Both the position numbers and the translations under genes were made by a program. Positions 27,036 through 36,900 of a stretch of DNA of 64,000 nt are shown piece after piece. This DNA is from Algibacter pectinivorans (GTDB lineage: Bacteria > Bacteroidota > Bacteroidia > Flavobacteriales > Flavobacteriaceae). Each line of letters starts with the position of its first letter. The first letter of the stretch is position 1. Under the pieces are notes generated by a model. That model was not told the DNA's origin and made no database searches. It was given only the letters and a program-made list of their open reading frames with translations. The stretch lies in assembly GCF_900112595.1 (NCBI RefSeq), contig NZ_FOMI01000004.1, positions 62,001 to 126,000 of the forward strand, given 5' to 3'.

Positions 27036-27947
27036 TTGATGAAATCTTATATCTGTTTATGTTTTTTGTTTTTAATTGCCTTTAGTACAATGGCCCAAAA
27101 TGAGATTTTAAATTTATGGGAAACCATCCCTAACCATAAGCATACTGCAGAAAATGAGGGTGTAGAAATTAAAGATGTTAAGCGTGTTTTTTTGACTAAA
27201 ACACCAACTATTGAGGTGTTTTTGCCATCGAAACGTAGCTTAAACGGGAAAGCGGTACTTATTTGTCCTGGTGGCGGGTATCGTTATTTAGCTTACGATT
27301 GGGAAGGTACAGATGTTGCAAAATGGCTAAACAGTAAAGGGATTGCTGCTTTTGTTTTAAAAAGCAGATTGCCACTTTCAAAATCATTAATTACGCCGCA
27401 TGAGGCGCCTTTACAGGATGCGCAGCGCGCTATACGGTTGCTTAGGGCGAATGCCGATAAATGGCATATAAACCCAAATAAAATTGGTGTTATTGGTTTT
27501 TCGGCAGGCGGACATTTAGCTTCTACCTTAGGAACTCAATTTGATGCGCCTAATAGTTTTAAAGAGCAATCTATGGATACCATATCGGCTAGACCAGATT
27601 TTGTTGCTTTAATTTATCCGGTAATTACCATGCAGGATGATTTTACACATAAGGGCTCGCAAACTAATTTATTAGGCTCAAATCCGGATGATGCTTTAAA
27701 AGCAAGATTTTCCAATGAATTGCAGGTTACCAAAGATACACCACCTACTTTTTTAGTACATGCAGGAGATGATATGGTAGTACCAGTAGAGAATAGTTTA
27801 AAGTTATATAATGCTCTAAAAATTAATGGTATTAAAACTGAAATGCATATTTATCCCTATGGTAGTCATGGTTTTGGTTTAGCTATAGGACAAGGGTACT
27901 TAGAGTCTTGGACAAATAGATTTTACGATTGGCTAATGGAGTTTTAG
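27036..27947 (+). CDS. Exported alpha/beta-hydrolase (acetyl-xylan-esterase-like)
   Basis: 303 residues with a signal peptide (LLIAFSTMAQ, cleavage after about residue 21). The alpha/beta-hydrolase domain has the oxyanion-hole segment CPGGGYRYLAYDWEG, nucleophile serine in GFSAGGHLAS, acid Asp in HAGDDMVVPVENS and catalytic His in PYGSHGFGLAIGQ. Such enzymes deacetylate xylan or other carbohydrates in the periplasm or outside. Start may be the first or second of two adjacent ATGs (27036 or 27039). Family certain, substrate not. Confidence 0.88.
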   Translation: MMKSYICLCFLFLIAFSTMAQNEILNLWETIPNHKHTAENEGVEIKDVKRVFLTKTPTIEVFLPSKRSLNGKAVLICPGGGYRYLAYDWEGTDVAKWLNSKGIAAFVLKSRLPLSKSLITPHEAPLQDAQRAIRLLRANADKWHINPNKIGVIGFSAGGHLASTLGTQFDAPNSFKEQSMDTISARPDFVALIYPVITMQDDFTHKGSQTNLLGSNPDDALKARFSNELQVTKDTPPTFLVHAGDDMVVPVENSLKLYNALKINGIKTEMHIYPYGSHGFGLAIGQGYLESWTNRFYDWLMEF

Positions 27948-27987
27948 TACTAGAACTTGTTAAGATTTATTAAGTATTAGGTGTTAA

Positions 27988-28015
27988 AAAAAGCGCATTA
28001 GTACATGCGCTTTTT
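27988..28015. terminator. Bidirectional intrinsic terminator
   Basis: AAAAAGCGCAT-TAGTAC-ATGCGCTTTTT: GC-rich stem with A-run on one side and T-run on the other. It lies between the convergent esterase gene and leuB and can serve both strands. Confidence 0.88.
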
Positions 28016-28080
28016 AAGTTTTAGGATTTTTCCTTCCAAATGTTTAGTTTAATTTACTTTTTGGTGACTAACTCAAAAAA

Positions 28081-29199
28081 TTAAATGATGGTGGATTGTC
28101 CTAAATGAATATTTGTAAAGTTTAGATTTGTTTCGTCTGGATTTTGTATAAAATCTTCTATAAAATCGCCCACTTTTGTAGTGCTTATATTATCATATTT
28201 ATTATTTAAATCTGGTGTTGTAATATGTAATTTTAATGATTTGTCTACACCTTCTCGTACTAATGCCGCTTCTTCGTCTAAACCAAAATAATCGAGTAGC
28301 ATTGCAGCCGACAATATGGAGGCAATAGGATTAGCTATACCTTTGTTAGCTGCTTTAGTATATGCCCCGTGTATAGGTTCGAACATAGCATATTGGTCGC
28401 CAATTGATGCAGAAGCTAACAAACCAATTGAACCAACAATGACACTAGCCTCTTCTGATAGGATATCGCCAAACATATTTTCGGTTAAAATAACATCAAA
28501 CTGTCTTGGTTTAATAATTAGCTCCATAGCTGCATTATCAATGTAAGTGTAATTAACACGAACATCTGGGTATTGCGGAGCAATTTCTTTTACTATTCTT
28601 CGCCAAAGACGAGAGGTTTCTAAAACATTAGCTTTATCTACTAAAGTTAATTTGCGTTTTCTAGACTGTGCTGCTTTAAAAGCGGCATGCGTAACGCGTT
28701 CAATTTCGAAACGCTCGTATTTACATATATCGGTAGCCGTATTCCCATCGTCACTTAAATAGCGATCACCAAAATAAATACCACTTGTTAACTCGCGATA
28801 AATAATGATATTGGTATCTTTTATTTGTTTTGTTTTTAAAGATGCTTTACTAAGTAAATCGTCGTAAGCAATAACAGGGCGTATGTTAGTGTGCAGTCCT
28901 AACTCTTTTCTAATACCTAATAAGCCTTGTTCTGGTCTTATTTTAGCATCAGGGTCGTCGTCATACTTGGTGTTTCCAATAGCACCAAATAAAACAGCGT
29001 CTGCATTCTTACATATATCAATAGTTTCTTTAGGGAGTGGTGTACCTGTTTTATCTATAGCACTAGCGCCAACTAAAGCATTTTGAAATGTAAATACGTG
29101 GTTAAACTCCATAGCAACAACTTTCAAGACCTTAACGGCTTGAGCAGTTACTTCTGGACCTATACCATCACCTGGTAAAACGGCAATATTTAATTTCAT
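28081..29199 (-). CDS. leuB: 3-isopropylmalate dehydrogenase
   Basis: 372 residues. NAD-dependent oxidative decarboxylation of 3-isopropylmalate to 2-oxoisocaproate. Motifs: AVLPGDGIGPEVTAQ at the N-terminus, RPEQGLLGIRKELG (substrate arginines), YRELTSGIYFGDR and the metal-site segment LTENMFGDILSEEASVIVGS. Preceded by leuA with a 45-base gap on the same strand. leuCD are not in the window. Confidence 0.97.
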   Translation of the reverse strand: MKLNIAVLPGDGIGPEVTAQAVKVLKVVAMEFNHVFTFQNALVGASAIDKTGTPLPKETIDICKNADAVLFGAIGNTKYDDDPDAKIRPEQGLLGIRKELGLHTNIRPVIAYDDLLSKASLKTKQIKDTNIIIYRELTSGIYFGDRYLSDDGNTATDICKYERFEIERVTHAAFKAAQSRKRKLTLVDKANVLETSRLWRRIVKEIAPQYPDVRVNYTYIDNAAMELIIKPRQFDVILTENMFGDILSEEASVIVGSIGLLASASIGDQYAMFEPIHGAYTKAANKGIANPIASILSAAMLLDYFGLDEEAALVREGVDKSLKLHITTPDLNNKYDNISTTKVGDFIEDFIQNPDETNLNFTNIHLGQSTII

Positions 29200-29244
29200 T
29201 AATTAAGCTTTTTATTAATATGAATTACGCTACGATTCTGTTTT

Positions 29245-30420
29245 CTATGCCGAAATAATTTCTTTATATACTTTACTGTTTTCTATTATTATATGGATAT
29301 CCTTGTCGTCTACTTCCTTTTTCTTATCGGCGAAATCCAAGAAATTCGTGTAAATTTCGTCCAACTGAAGTTTAGTTAACTCGTATCCAATATTTTTTGC
29401 TCGGTAAGCTAATGCGGCTCTACCACTACGCGCTGTTAATACAATAGCAGATTCTGTAACTCCAACATCTTTTGGATCCATAATCTCGTAAGTTTCACGG
29501 TTTTTAATCACACCATCTTGGTGAATACCAGAACTATGTGCAAAGGCATTTGCTCCAACAATAGCTTTATTTGGTTGGGTGTAAATACCCATATTATCCG
29601 AAACTAATTGGCTAATACCGTAAAGCATTTCGGTGTTAATTCCAGTATCAAGATTTAAATAAGGGTGTTGTTTTAAAATCATTACAACTTCCTCTAAAGC
29701 TGTGTTTCCTGCACGCTCACCAATACCGTTTATAGTACATTCAATTTGGCGTGCACCATTAATTACACCTTCAATAGAGTTTGCTGTAGCTAAGCCTAAA
29801 TCGTTGTGGCAATGACAAGATAAAATAGCCTTGTCAATACCTCGTACATTTTCTTTAAGGTATTTTATTTTTGCTCCATATTCACTAGGTAAACAATAGC
29901 CTGTAGTATCAGGAATATTTAAAACGGTTGCTCCCGCTTTAATTACTGCTTCGCAAACACGTGCTAAATACTCGTTATCGGTTCTACCAGCATCTTCAGC
30001 ATAAAACTCAACATCTTCAACAAACGTTTTTGCATAACTAACAGCTTTTACAGCACGTTCGATAATAGCGTCTTGGTTGGATTTAAATTTGAATTTTATA
30101 TGAGAGTCAGATGTTCCAATACCTGTATGTATTCTTGGGCGTTTAGCTAATTTTAATGCTTCGCCAGCAACTTTTATATCATTCTCTACAGATCGGGTTA
30201 ACCCACAAACTGTAGCATATTTTACTATTTTAGAAATTTCTTCAACCGATTTAAAATCTCCAGGACTAGATACTGGAAAACCAGCTTCAATAACGTCTAC
30301 TCCTAATAAATCGAGCTGTTCTGCAATAACTAGTTTTTGGTCAGTGTTTAGTTTACAACCCGGGACTTGCTCGCCGTCTCTTAGTGTAGTATCAAAAATT
30401 TGGACTTTATTATCAGACAT
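29245..30420 (-). CDS. leuA: 2-isopropylmalate synthase, short form
   Basis: 391 residues. Condenses acetyl-CoA and 2-oxoisovalerate, the first committed leucine step. HMGL-like TIM barrel: [40 protein letters not shown], and [12 protein letters not shown]. It ends soon after the catalytic barrel and subdomains; the C-terminal LeuA dimer domain for leucine feedback in the roughly 520-residue enzymes is absent, so leucine inhibition is probably lost or different. Divergent from the gene at 30563. Alternative members such as homocitrate or citramalate synthase are less likely given leuB next to it. Confidence 0.93.
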   Translation of the reverse strand: MSDNKVQIFDTTLRDGEQVPGCKLNTDQKLVIAEQLDLLGVDVIEAGFPVSSPGDFKSVEEISKIVKYATVCGLTRSVENDIKVAGEALKLAKRPRIHTGIGTSDSHIKFKFKSNQDAIIERAVKAVSYAKTFVEDVEFYAEDAGRTDNEYLARVCEAVIKAGATVLNIPDTTGYCLPSEYGAKIKYLKENVRGIDKAILSCHCHNDLGLATANSIEGVINGARQIECTINGIGERAGNTALEEVVMILKQHPYLNLDTGINTEMLYGISQLVSDNMGIYTQPNKAIVGANAFAHSSGIHQDGVIKNRETYEIMDPKDVGVTESAIVLTARSGRAALAYRAKNIGYELTKLQLDEIYTNFLDFADKKKEVDDKDIHIIIENSKVYKEIISA

Positions 30421-30562
30421 TTATTAAAATATATTTTCGTATTGTTACACGAATTTATATTTTGGTTTTATAAATACCGAACTCCATAAATAATTATTAC
30501 GATGTTTAACTAGATTTATATTAGTTTAAATATCTATAAATCAAGTGTTTAACACTGTTTTT

Positions 30563-32113
30563 ATGACTATAACGAAAGAGCAAAAAGATAATTTATTTGT
30601 ATTAATTAAATCGCTGTCTAAATCCGAAAAAAGACAATTTAAGCTTTATGTTGGGAGATTAGGCGTTAATGAGGAGTCAAAGTTTTTAAAACTCTTTAAT
30701 ATTCTTGATAAAATTAATGTGTATGATGAAGCTGCAATTCTAAAAAAGGGCATCGTTAAAAAACAGCAGCTATCTAACCTAAAAGCACATTTATACAAGC
30801 AGATTTTAATTAGTTTAAGGTTAAACCCATCTCATCAAGATATTCGAATTCAAATTCGCGAACAATTAGATTTTGCAACTATTTTATATCACAAGGGCCT
30901 TTACAAACAAAGTTTAAAAATTTTAGATAAAGCAAAAAATTTAGCCATTCTTAATGAAGAAAAAAATGCAGCCTACGAAATTGTCGAGTTAGAAAAAGTT
31001 ATAGAGTCGCAGTACATTACACGAAGTATAAGTAGTCGTGCAGACGAGCTTACCGTGCAAGCTAAAGAGTTAAGTTTGCAAAACGTTTTGGCCAGTAAGC
31101 TTTCTAATTTATCGTTGCAATTATATGGTTTGTTTTTAAAAATGGGCTACATAAAAAATGACGAAGACTACCAAATAATAACAAAATACTTTAACGATAG
31201 GCTGCCTAAATACGACATCAATAAATTAGGTTTCAGAGAAAAATTGTGGCTATATAAATCCTATTTATGGTATAGCTTTTTAACCGTCGATTTTTTGTCA
31301 TGTTACAAATACGCCTCAAAATGGGTCGATTTGTTTTACGATAATAAAGATATGATTGCTTTAAATCCTGTCTTTTTTCTAAAAGGAAACAATTACCTAT
31401 TAGAATCTTTGTTTTTCCTTAATAAACACGAAAAATTTAAGTTTTCATTATTAAAACTAGAAGCACTTACAAAAGAAAAGTGGTTTCCAACAGACGATAA
31501 TATCGAGGGTTTAGCCTTCTTATACATATACAATAATAAATTTAATTTACATTTTATAGAAGGTAGTTTCGAGGCAGGAATGCCACTTATCGACGAGGTT
31601 CTAGAACGTTTAAAAAACTACAAAAACCGTATAGACGAGCATCATATTATGGTGTTTTATTACAAAATAGCAAGCATGTATTTTGGTGCTGGCGATAATA
31701 AAAAATGTATATTTTATTTAGAGAAAATTATAAGCAATAAATCCCTAGAAATGCGGGAAGATTTACTGTGTTTTTCACGAATTTTAAATCTTGTGGCGCA
31801 TTACGAAGCCGGATTAGATTATAATCTAGACGTTTTAATAAAAAGCACCTATAAGTTTTTAATTAAAATGGAAGACCTGTACGAAGTGCAACGAGAATTT
31901 ATAAAGTTTTTACGTGGTTTGGGCGATATTTATCCGCACGAGGTAAAAGGCGAGTTTATTAAACTCCATAAAAAACTAAAAACCTACGAAAACGACCCGT
32001 ACCAAAGTCGTTCCTTTTTATATCTCGATATTATTTCCTGGTTAGAGTCTAAAATCGAAAACCGACCAATTGGCGATATTATTCGCGATAAATTTAATAA
32101 CGCAAGTGCCTAA
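30563..32113 (+). CDS. Uncharacterised alpha-helical (TPR-like) cytoplasmic protein
   Basis: 516 residues from ATG 30563 (MTITKEQKDNLF); an in-frame ATG at 30545 is less likely. No signal peptide or membrane helix. The sequence is nearly all helical with repeating hydrophobic/aromatic helix pairs such as ATILYHKGLYKQSLKILDKA and KIASMYFGAGDNKKCIFYLE, which have the look of tetratricopeptide repeats. The first 80 residues (SKSEKRQFKLYV, LSNLKAHLYKQILISLRL) form a basic N-terminal region. I do not recognise a named family. It is divergent from leuA. Confidence 0.75.
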   Translation: MTITKEQKDNLFVLIKSLSKSEKRQFKLYVGRLGVNEESKFLKLFNILDKINVYDEAAILKKGIVKKQQLSNLKAHLYKQILISLRLNPSHQDIRIQIREQLDFATILYHKGLYKQSLKILDKAKNLAILNEEKNAAYEIVELEKVIESQYITRSISSRADELTVQAKELSLQNVLASKLSNLSLQLYGLFLKMGYIKNDEDYQIITKYFNDRLPKYDINKLGFREKLWLYKSYLWYSFLTVDFLSCYKYASKWVDLFYDNKDMIALNPVFFLKGNNYLLESLFFLNKHEKFKFSLLKLEALTKEKWFPTDDNIEGLAFLYIYNNKFNLHFIEGSFEAGMPLIDEVLERLKNYKNRIDEHHIMVFYYKIASMYFGAGDNKKCIFYLEKIISNKSLEMREDLLCFSRILNLVAHYEAGLDYNLDVLIKSTYKFLIKMEDLYEVQREFIKFLRGLGDIYPHEVKGEFIKLHKKLKTYENDPYQSRSFLYLDIISWLESKIENRPIGDIIRDKFNNASA

Positions 32114-32123
32114 TTATTTTTTG

Positions 32124-32208
32124 GGCGCAACCCACAAGGGGTCGGGCTTTCACTACTCGCTCCCTCCTAAGGTCGGGGAGCTCAAACAGGCCGTTCAATC
32201 CCTTGCGC
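32124..32208 (-). repeat. Family A structured repeat, copy 6, inverted
   Basis: Read on the minus strand it starts GCGCAAGGGATTGAACGG, contains GAAAGCCCGACC and ends TTGCGCC. The ends GCGCAA/TTGCGC differ from the usual GCGTTA/TAACGC but remain complementary. An internal GAGCTCCCC...GGGAGC hairpin is present. It lies just after the stop of the TPR-like gene. Confidence 0.8.
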
Positions 32209-32284
32209 GGGCATGTTAACTAAAGTAGGTAATGGCCATATTAACATGGTTTATTTGTTTTAAATCAAAAAAGAGTCCTAAAAA

Positions 32285-32316
32285 TTTGGATATTAACGTT
32301 ACAGGTTCAATCTTTG
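32285..32316 (+). promoter_or_regulatory. Candidate promoter of the SAM-controlled methionine operon
   Basis: TTTG (32285-32288), 20 bases, then AATCTTTG (32309-32316), one mismatch to TAnnTTTG. Transcription would start near 32323, about 25 bases before the SAM riboswitch. Confidence 0.45.
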
Positions 32317-32346
32317 CACTCACAAAGTTCAAACACGTATTGAAAT

Positions 32347-32468
32347 GTTATCAAGAAAGGTGGAGGGATTAGACCCTTTGAAACCTTAGCAACCCTTTAA
32401 ACTTATTAAAGAAGGTGCTAAATTCTACTTAAATTACCAATTCATTTATTGGTATTTGGATAGATAAC
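32347..32468 (+). promoter_or_regulatory. SAM-I (S-box) riboswitch ahead of metY
   Basis: Closing stem GTTATC (32347-32352)/GATAAC (32463-32468); conserved core ATCAAGAAAGGTGGAGGGA, then GAAACC-TTAGCAACC and AAGGTGCTAAATTC as in the S-box consensus. It binds S-adenosylmethionine and should lower expression of the methionine genes when SAM is high. Downstream, AAATTACA-AGC-TGTAATTT (32473-32491) and CACTT/AAGTG followed by TATTTTT (32524-32545) are candidate expression platforms. Confidence 0.94.
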
Positions 32469-32582
32469 TCACAAATTACAAGCTGTAATTTTACATCTCT
32501 TTTTAACATTTTTCTACTTAAGGCACTTTTTACAAGTGTATTTTTGGCTTTATTAAACTAATAATATAAAAAAACTAGAAAA

Positions 32583-33857
32583 ATGAGTGATCTTAAATTA
32601 GCAACAAACGCATTACACGCAGGACACGATGTAACAGCAAACGGAGGCACTAGGGCTGTACCAATTTATCAAACATCATCGTATGTTTTTAATAATTCAG
32701 ACCATGCCGCAAATCTATTTTCATTAAAGGAACTAGGTTTTATTTACACCCGATTAAACAATCCTACAAACCAAATTTTACAAGATCGTTTAGCTGCCGT
32801 AGAAGGTGGTATTGGCGCTGTAGTTTTTGCATCGGGAACAGCTGCTATATCAACAGGTTTATTAACGTTATTAAAAGCTGGCGACCATATTGTAGCGTCT
32901 AGTAGTTTATACGGCGGTACCTATAATTTATTAAATGTTACCTTACCAAGATTAGGCATTACAACAACATTTGTAGATGCTTCAAATCCAGATAATTTTA
33001 AAGATGCCGTACAAGATAATACTAGAGCCTTTTTTGTAGAGTCTTTAGGAAACCCTAAACTAGATGTTTTAGATTTAGAGGCTATTGCAGCACACTCTAA
33101 AGCAGCCGAAGTACCGTTTATAGTAGATAATACCGTAGCAACACCAGCTTTATTAAACCCAATAAAACATGGTGCTAATATTGTAATACACTCATTAACT
33201 AAATATATTGGCGGACAAGGAACCTCATTAGGTGGTGCTATTATCGATGCTGGAACTTTTAATTGGGCAAACGGTAAGTTTCCTGAGTTTACAGAGCCAT
33301 CTGCAGGATACCACGGTTTAGTATATCACGACGCTTTAGGTGCAGCATCGTATACATTTAAATTAATTCTTGAAGGTTTAAGAGATTTTGGTGGTGCTAT
33401 GAGTCCAACAAACGCTTTTAACATTATTCAAGGTTTAGAGACTTTACCAGTTAGAATAAAACAACACAGTGCCAATGCTTTGGAGCTTGCAAAATGGTTG
33501 GAAGCACAAGATGAAATTGCTTGGGTAAACTATCCTGGTTTAGAAAGCAGTAAATACAAAGCGTTAGCAGATAAATATTTACCAAAAGGACAAAGTGGTA
33601 TTGTAACTTTTGGACACAAAGGTGGCTACGATGCCGCTAAAAAAATAGCAGATAACACAAAATTATTCTCTTTACTGGCTAATATTGGTGATACAAAATC
33701 ATTAATTATCCACCCAGGAAGTACAACACACCAACAATTGGATGAGGCACAACAAGCTTCGGCAGGGGTGTCTGGAGATTTAATAAGACTATCTGTTGGT
33801 ATTGAGGATATCGAAGATTTAAAAGCCGATTTATTAGAAGCTTTTAAAACTATTTAA
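32583..33857 (+). CDS. metY: O-acetylhomoserine aminocarboxypropyltransferase (sulfhydrylase)
   Basis: 424 residues, Cys/Met metabolism PLP family, long (MetY) form. PLP lysine K207 in HSLTKYIGGQG; N-terminal TNALHAGHDVTANGGTRAVPIYQTSSY and C-terminal IHPGSTTHQQLDEAQQASAGV are diagnostic. Makes homocysteine directly from O-acetylhomoserine and sulfide. It is the first gene after the SAM riboswitch, and the next gene supplies O-acetylhomoserine through its MetX domain. Confidence 0.95.
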   Translation: MSDLKLATNALHAGHDVTANGGTRAVPIYQTSSYVFNNSDHAANLFSLKELGFIYTRLNNPTNQILQDRLAAVEGGIGAVVFASGTAAISTGLLTLLKAGDHIVASSSLYGGTYNLLNVTLPRLGITTTFVDASNPDNFKDAVQDNTRAFFVESLGNPKLDVLDLEAIAAHSKAAEVPFIVDNTVATPALLNPIKHGANIVIHSLTKYIGGQGTSLGGAIIDAGTFNWANGKFPEFTEPSAGYHGLVYHDALGAASYTFKLILEGLRDFGGAMSPTNAFNIIQGLETLPVRIKQHSANALELAKWLEAQDEIAWVNYPGLESSKYKALADKYLPKGQSGIVTFGHKGGYDAAKKIADNTKLFSLLANIGDTKSLIIHPGSTTHQQLDEAQQASAGVSGDLIRLSVGIEDIEDLKADLLEAFKTI

Positions 33858-33874
33858 TTAAAATAAAGAAAACA

Positions 33875-33905
33875 GACCTACAAGGTTTTTAAAACCATGT
33901 AGGTC
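33875..33905. repeat. Family B palindrome, copy 5
   Basis: GACCTACAAGGTTTTTAAAA then CCATGTAGGTC; in the gap between metY and the metX-thrA fusion. Confidence 0.83.
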
Positions 33906-33928
33906 TTAAAACATAACAGTAAGTATTT

Positions 33929-33966
33929 CTCCCCGAGCCTGCATTGAGCGCAGTCGAAATGGGGAG
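33929..33966 (+). repeat. CTCCCC/GGGGAG hairpin before the fusion gene
   Basis: CTCCCC (33929-33934) and GGGGAG (33961-33966) flank a loop containing GAGCGCAGTCGAAAT, ending 17 bases before the ATG. It belongs to the C-rich/G-rich type of intergenic repeat also seen near 16713 and 43010. Confidence 0.6.
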
Positions 33967-33982
33967 TTAGGAGGGCTTCTAT

Positions 33983-36900
33983 ATGAAACACGAATTACAA
34001 CATATCATTATTAAAAACTTTACAACCGAAAGCGGTGTGCTTAACCCAATTATTAAGTTAAGTTATCAGGTTTTTGGGAAGTCTTTGGGTAGTGCGCCAA
34101 TTGTTTTAATAAACCATGCTTTAACAGGTAATAGCGATGTGGCTGGCGAAAATGGCTGGTGGCGCGATTTGGTTGGCGATGATAAGGTTATAGACACAAA
34201 ACTATATACGGTTTTATCGTTTAATATTCCCGGAAATGGTTTTGATGGTTTTGTAATTGACAACTATAAAGATTTTGTGGCTAGAGATATGGCCAACATA
34301 TTTTTAATGGGGCTTAAAGAATTAAAAATAGCAGAGATATTTGCAACTGTAGGCGGATCTTTAGGTGGTGGAATTGCATGGGAAATGGCCGTTTTAAAAC
34401 CCAATTTCACAAAACATTTAGTGGTTGTAGCAACCGATTGGAAATCCACCGATTGGTTAATTGCAAACTGCCAAATACAGGAGCAATTCTTGTTAAATTC
34501 TAAGCATCCGGTGCACGATGCAAGGATGCATGCCATGTTATGTTACCGCACGCCAGAGTCTTTTAAGGAGCGTTTTCATCGTTCTAAAAACGACGAATTA
34601 GAGATCTTTAATGTGGAGAGTTGGTTGTTACATCATGGTAATAAATTGCAAGAGCGTTTTCAGTTGTCGGCTTATAAATTAATGAATCAGTTGTTAAGGT
34701 CGATTGATGTTACTAAAGGCCGTTCGAGTAATTTTAATGTACTTGAAAATATCGAAGCCAAAATACATATTGTTGGTGTGGATTCTGATTTGTTTTTTAC
34801 TGCTGAAGAAAACCGCGAAACCCATAAGCAATTAGCATTAACGCATCCTAATGTAACGTATAACGAAATACATTCGGTACACGGACACGACGCGTTTTTA
34901 ATGGAATACGAGCAATTAGAAAAAATTATAGAAGGCATTTTTGTGCCACACTCTAAAAGAAAACCTATGAAAGTATTAAAATTTGGAGGAAAATCGTTAG
35001 CCAACGGAAAAGGTTTAGAAACGGTACTTTCAATTATTAAAAATAAAGTAATTGCTGGCGAGCGCATAAGTGTTGTGGTTTCGGCAAGAGGTTCGGCAAC
35101 AGACGATCTGGAGGCTATTTTAAATAAAGCCTTAACAGGCGAGCCGTATCAAGACGATTTAAATGCCTTTAAAGCCTACCAAGTAGAACCTTTAAAAGGT
35201 ATAGATTTTTCGGAAGAATTTTTAGTGCTAGATAAGTTGTTTGAAGGGGTTAGTTTACTACGCGATTATAGCAAAAAGACAAAGGATAATATTTTAGCTC
35301 AAGGCGAATTATTATCGGTAAAGCTTATTGCTAGTTTATTAAATAACCAAGGGGTTAAAGCAAAAGCAACCGACTCGCGCGAGTTAATAAAAACCGATGA
35401 AACCTTTGGTAATGCTCAGCCATTATCGAAAATATCAAAAGAAAACACCAAGAACTACTTTAGTAAACATAAAGATGTAGTTAATGTGGTAACTGGTTTT
35501 ATTGCTTCTAATTTAAAAAATGAAACAACCACTTTAGGGCGTAACGGAAGTAATTATACAGCGGCATTATTAGCTAATTTTTTAGATGCCGAAGAGTTAC
35601 AAAATTACACCCATGTTAGCGGTATTTACACAGCAGATCCTGTTCTAGTGCCAGATGCTAAACAAATTAGAGAACTCTCGTTTAGCGAAGCTAACGAGTT
35701 GGCTAATTTTGGGACTTCGGTTTTACATGCTAAAACCATTATCCCTTTAGTTGAAAAAAATATTAATCTGCGTATTTTAAATACCTTTAATTCTGATGAT
35801 GAAGGCACATTAATTACGGCAAGACCAAGCACTAAAGAAGTAACCTCGTTATCTATTTTAGATAATGTGGCATTACTAAATTTAGAAGGGCGTGGTCTTT
35901 TAGGTAAAATTGGTGTAGATGCTAGAATTTTTGGGGCGTTAAGTAAATATGGTATTAGCGTTAGTATTGTATCGCAAGGATCGTCGGAGCGTGGTATTGG
36001 GTTAATTATTGATGCCGACCAAGCTACACAAGCGGTTATTGCTTTAGAGCGTGAGTTTGAAAGTGATTTTTACTCGCAAGATGTTAATAAAATTGATGTT
36101 GTAGACGATGTGGCTGTAATTTCAATTATTGGTATTGAGTTAAGCTCATTCCATAAGCCATTTAATGCACTTATAAAAAACCAAATTACACCGTTGCTTT
36201 TTAATAACACGGTTACAGGAAAAAATGTGAGTTTGGTGGTTAAAAAGGCTCAACTGCATAAGGCTGTAAATGTTATTCATGGTGAGGTTTTTGGGGTTTC
36301 TAAAAAAATTAATATCGCCATTTTTGGTCATGGTGGTGTTGGTGGCGCTTTAATTAACCAGATTTTAAAATCGAAAGGCGACATTGAAAAACGAAAAGGT
36401 ATAAGCTTAAATATTTTTGCAATTGCAAACTCTAAAAAGCTATTGCTTGATAAAAATGGAGCAGAAGCTAATTGGGAAAATGCTATTGCATCGAGCTCGT
36501 TTGAAAGTTCGATAGAAGATATTCTTACCTATGCTAATAATCATCATTTAGAGAATTTAATAGCGGTTGATAATACGGCGAGTTCTACATTTTATAAAAA
36601 TTATATTCCGTTGGTAAAAGCTGGTTTCGATTTAGTGTCGTCCAACAAAATTGCAAACACGATTTCGCACGATTTTTATACGGAATTAAGAACAGAATTA
36701 AAAAACAGCAATAAGCAATATTTATACGAAACTACGGTTGGTGCAGGTTTACCTTTAATTGATACTATTAAATTACTACACGAATCGGGAGAGAATATTA
36801 CAAGAATTAGAGGAGTGTTTTCTGGAACGTTGAGTTATTTATTCAATAATTTTTCGACTGCAGACAAACCGTTTAGTGAAATTATTCAAGAAACGGTTGA

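Noticed and set aside
26768-27085. A 105-codon plus-strand frame with a hydrophobic start
   Set aside because: It runs across family A repeat copy 3 and into the start of the esterase gene in another frame; composition follows the repeat and no family is recognisable.
28081-30420. Expectation of a complete leu operon (leuCDAB)
   Set aside because: leuC and leuD are not next to leuA; the gene upstream is a divergent TPR-like protein, so only leuAB is called.
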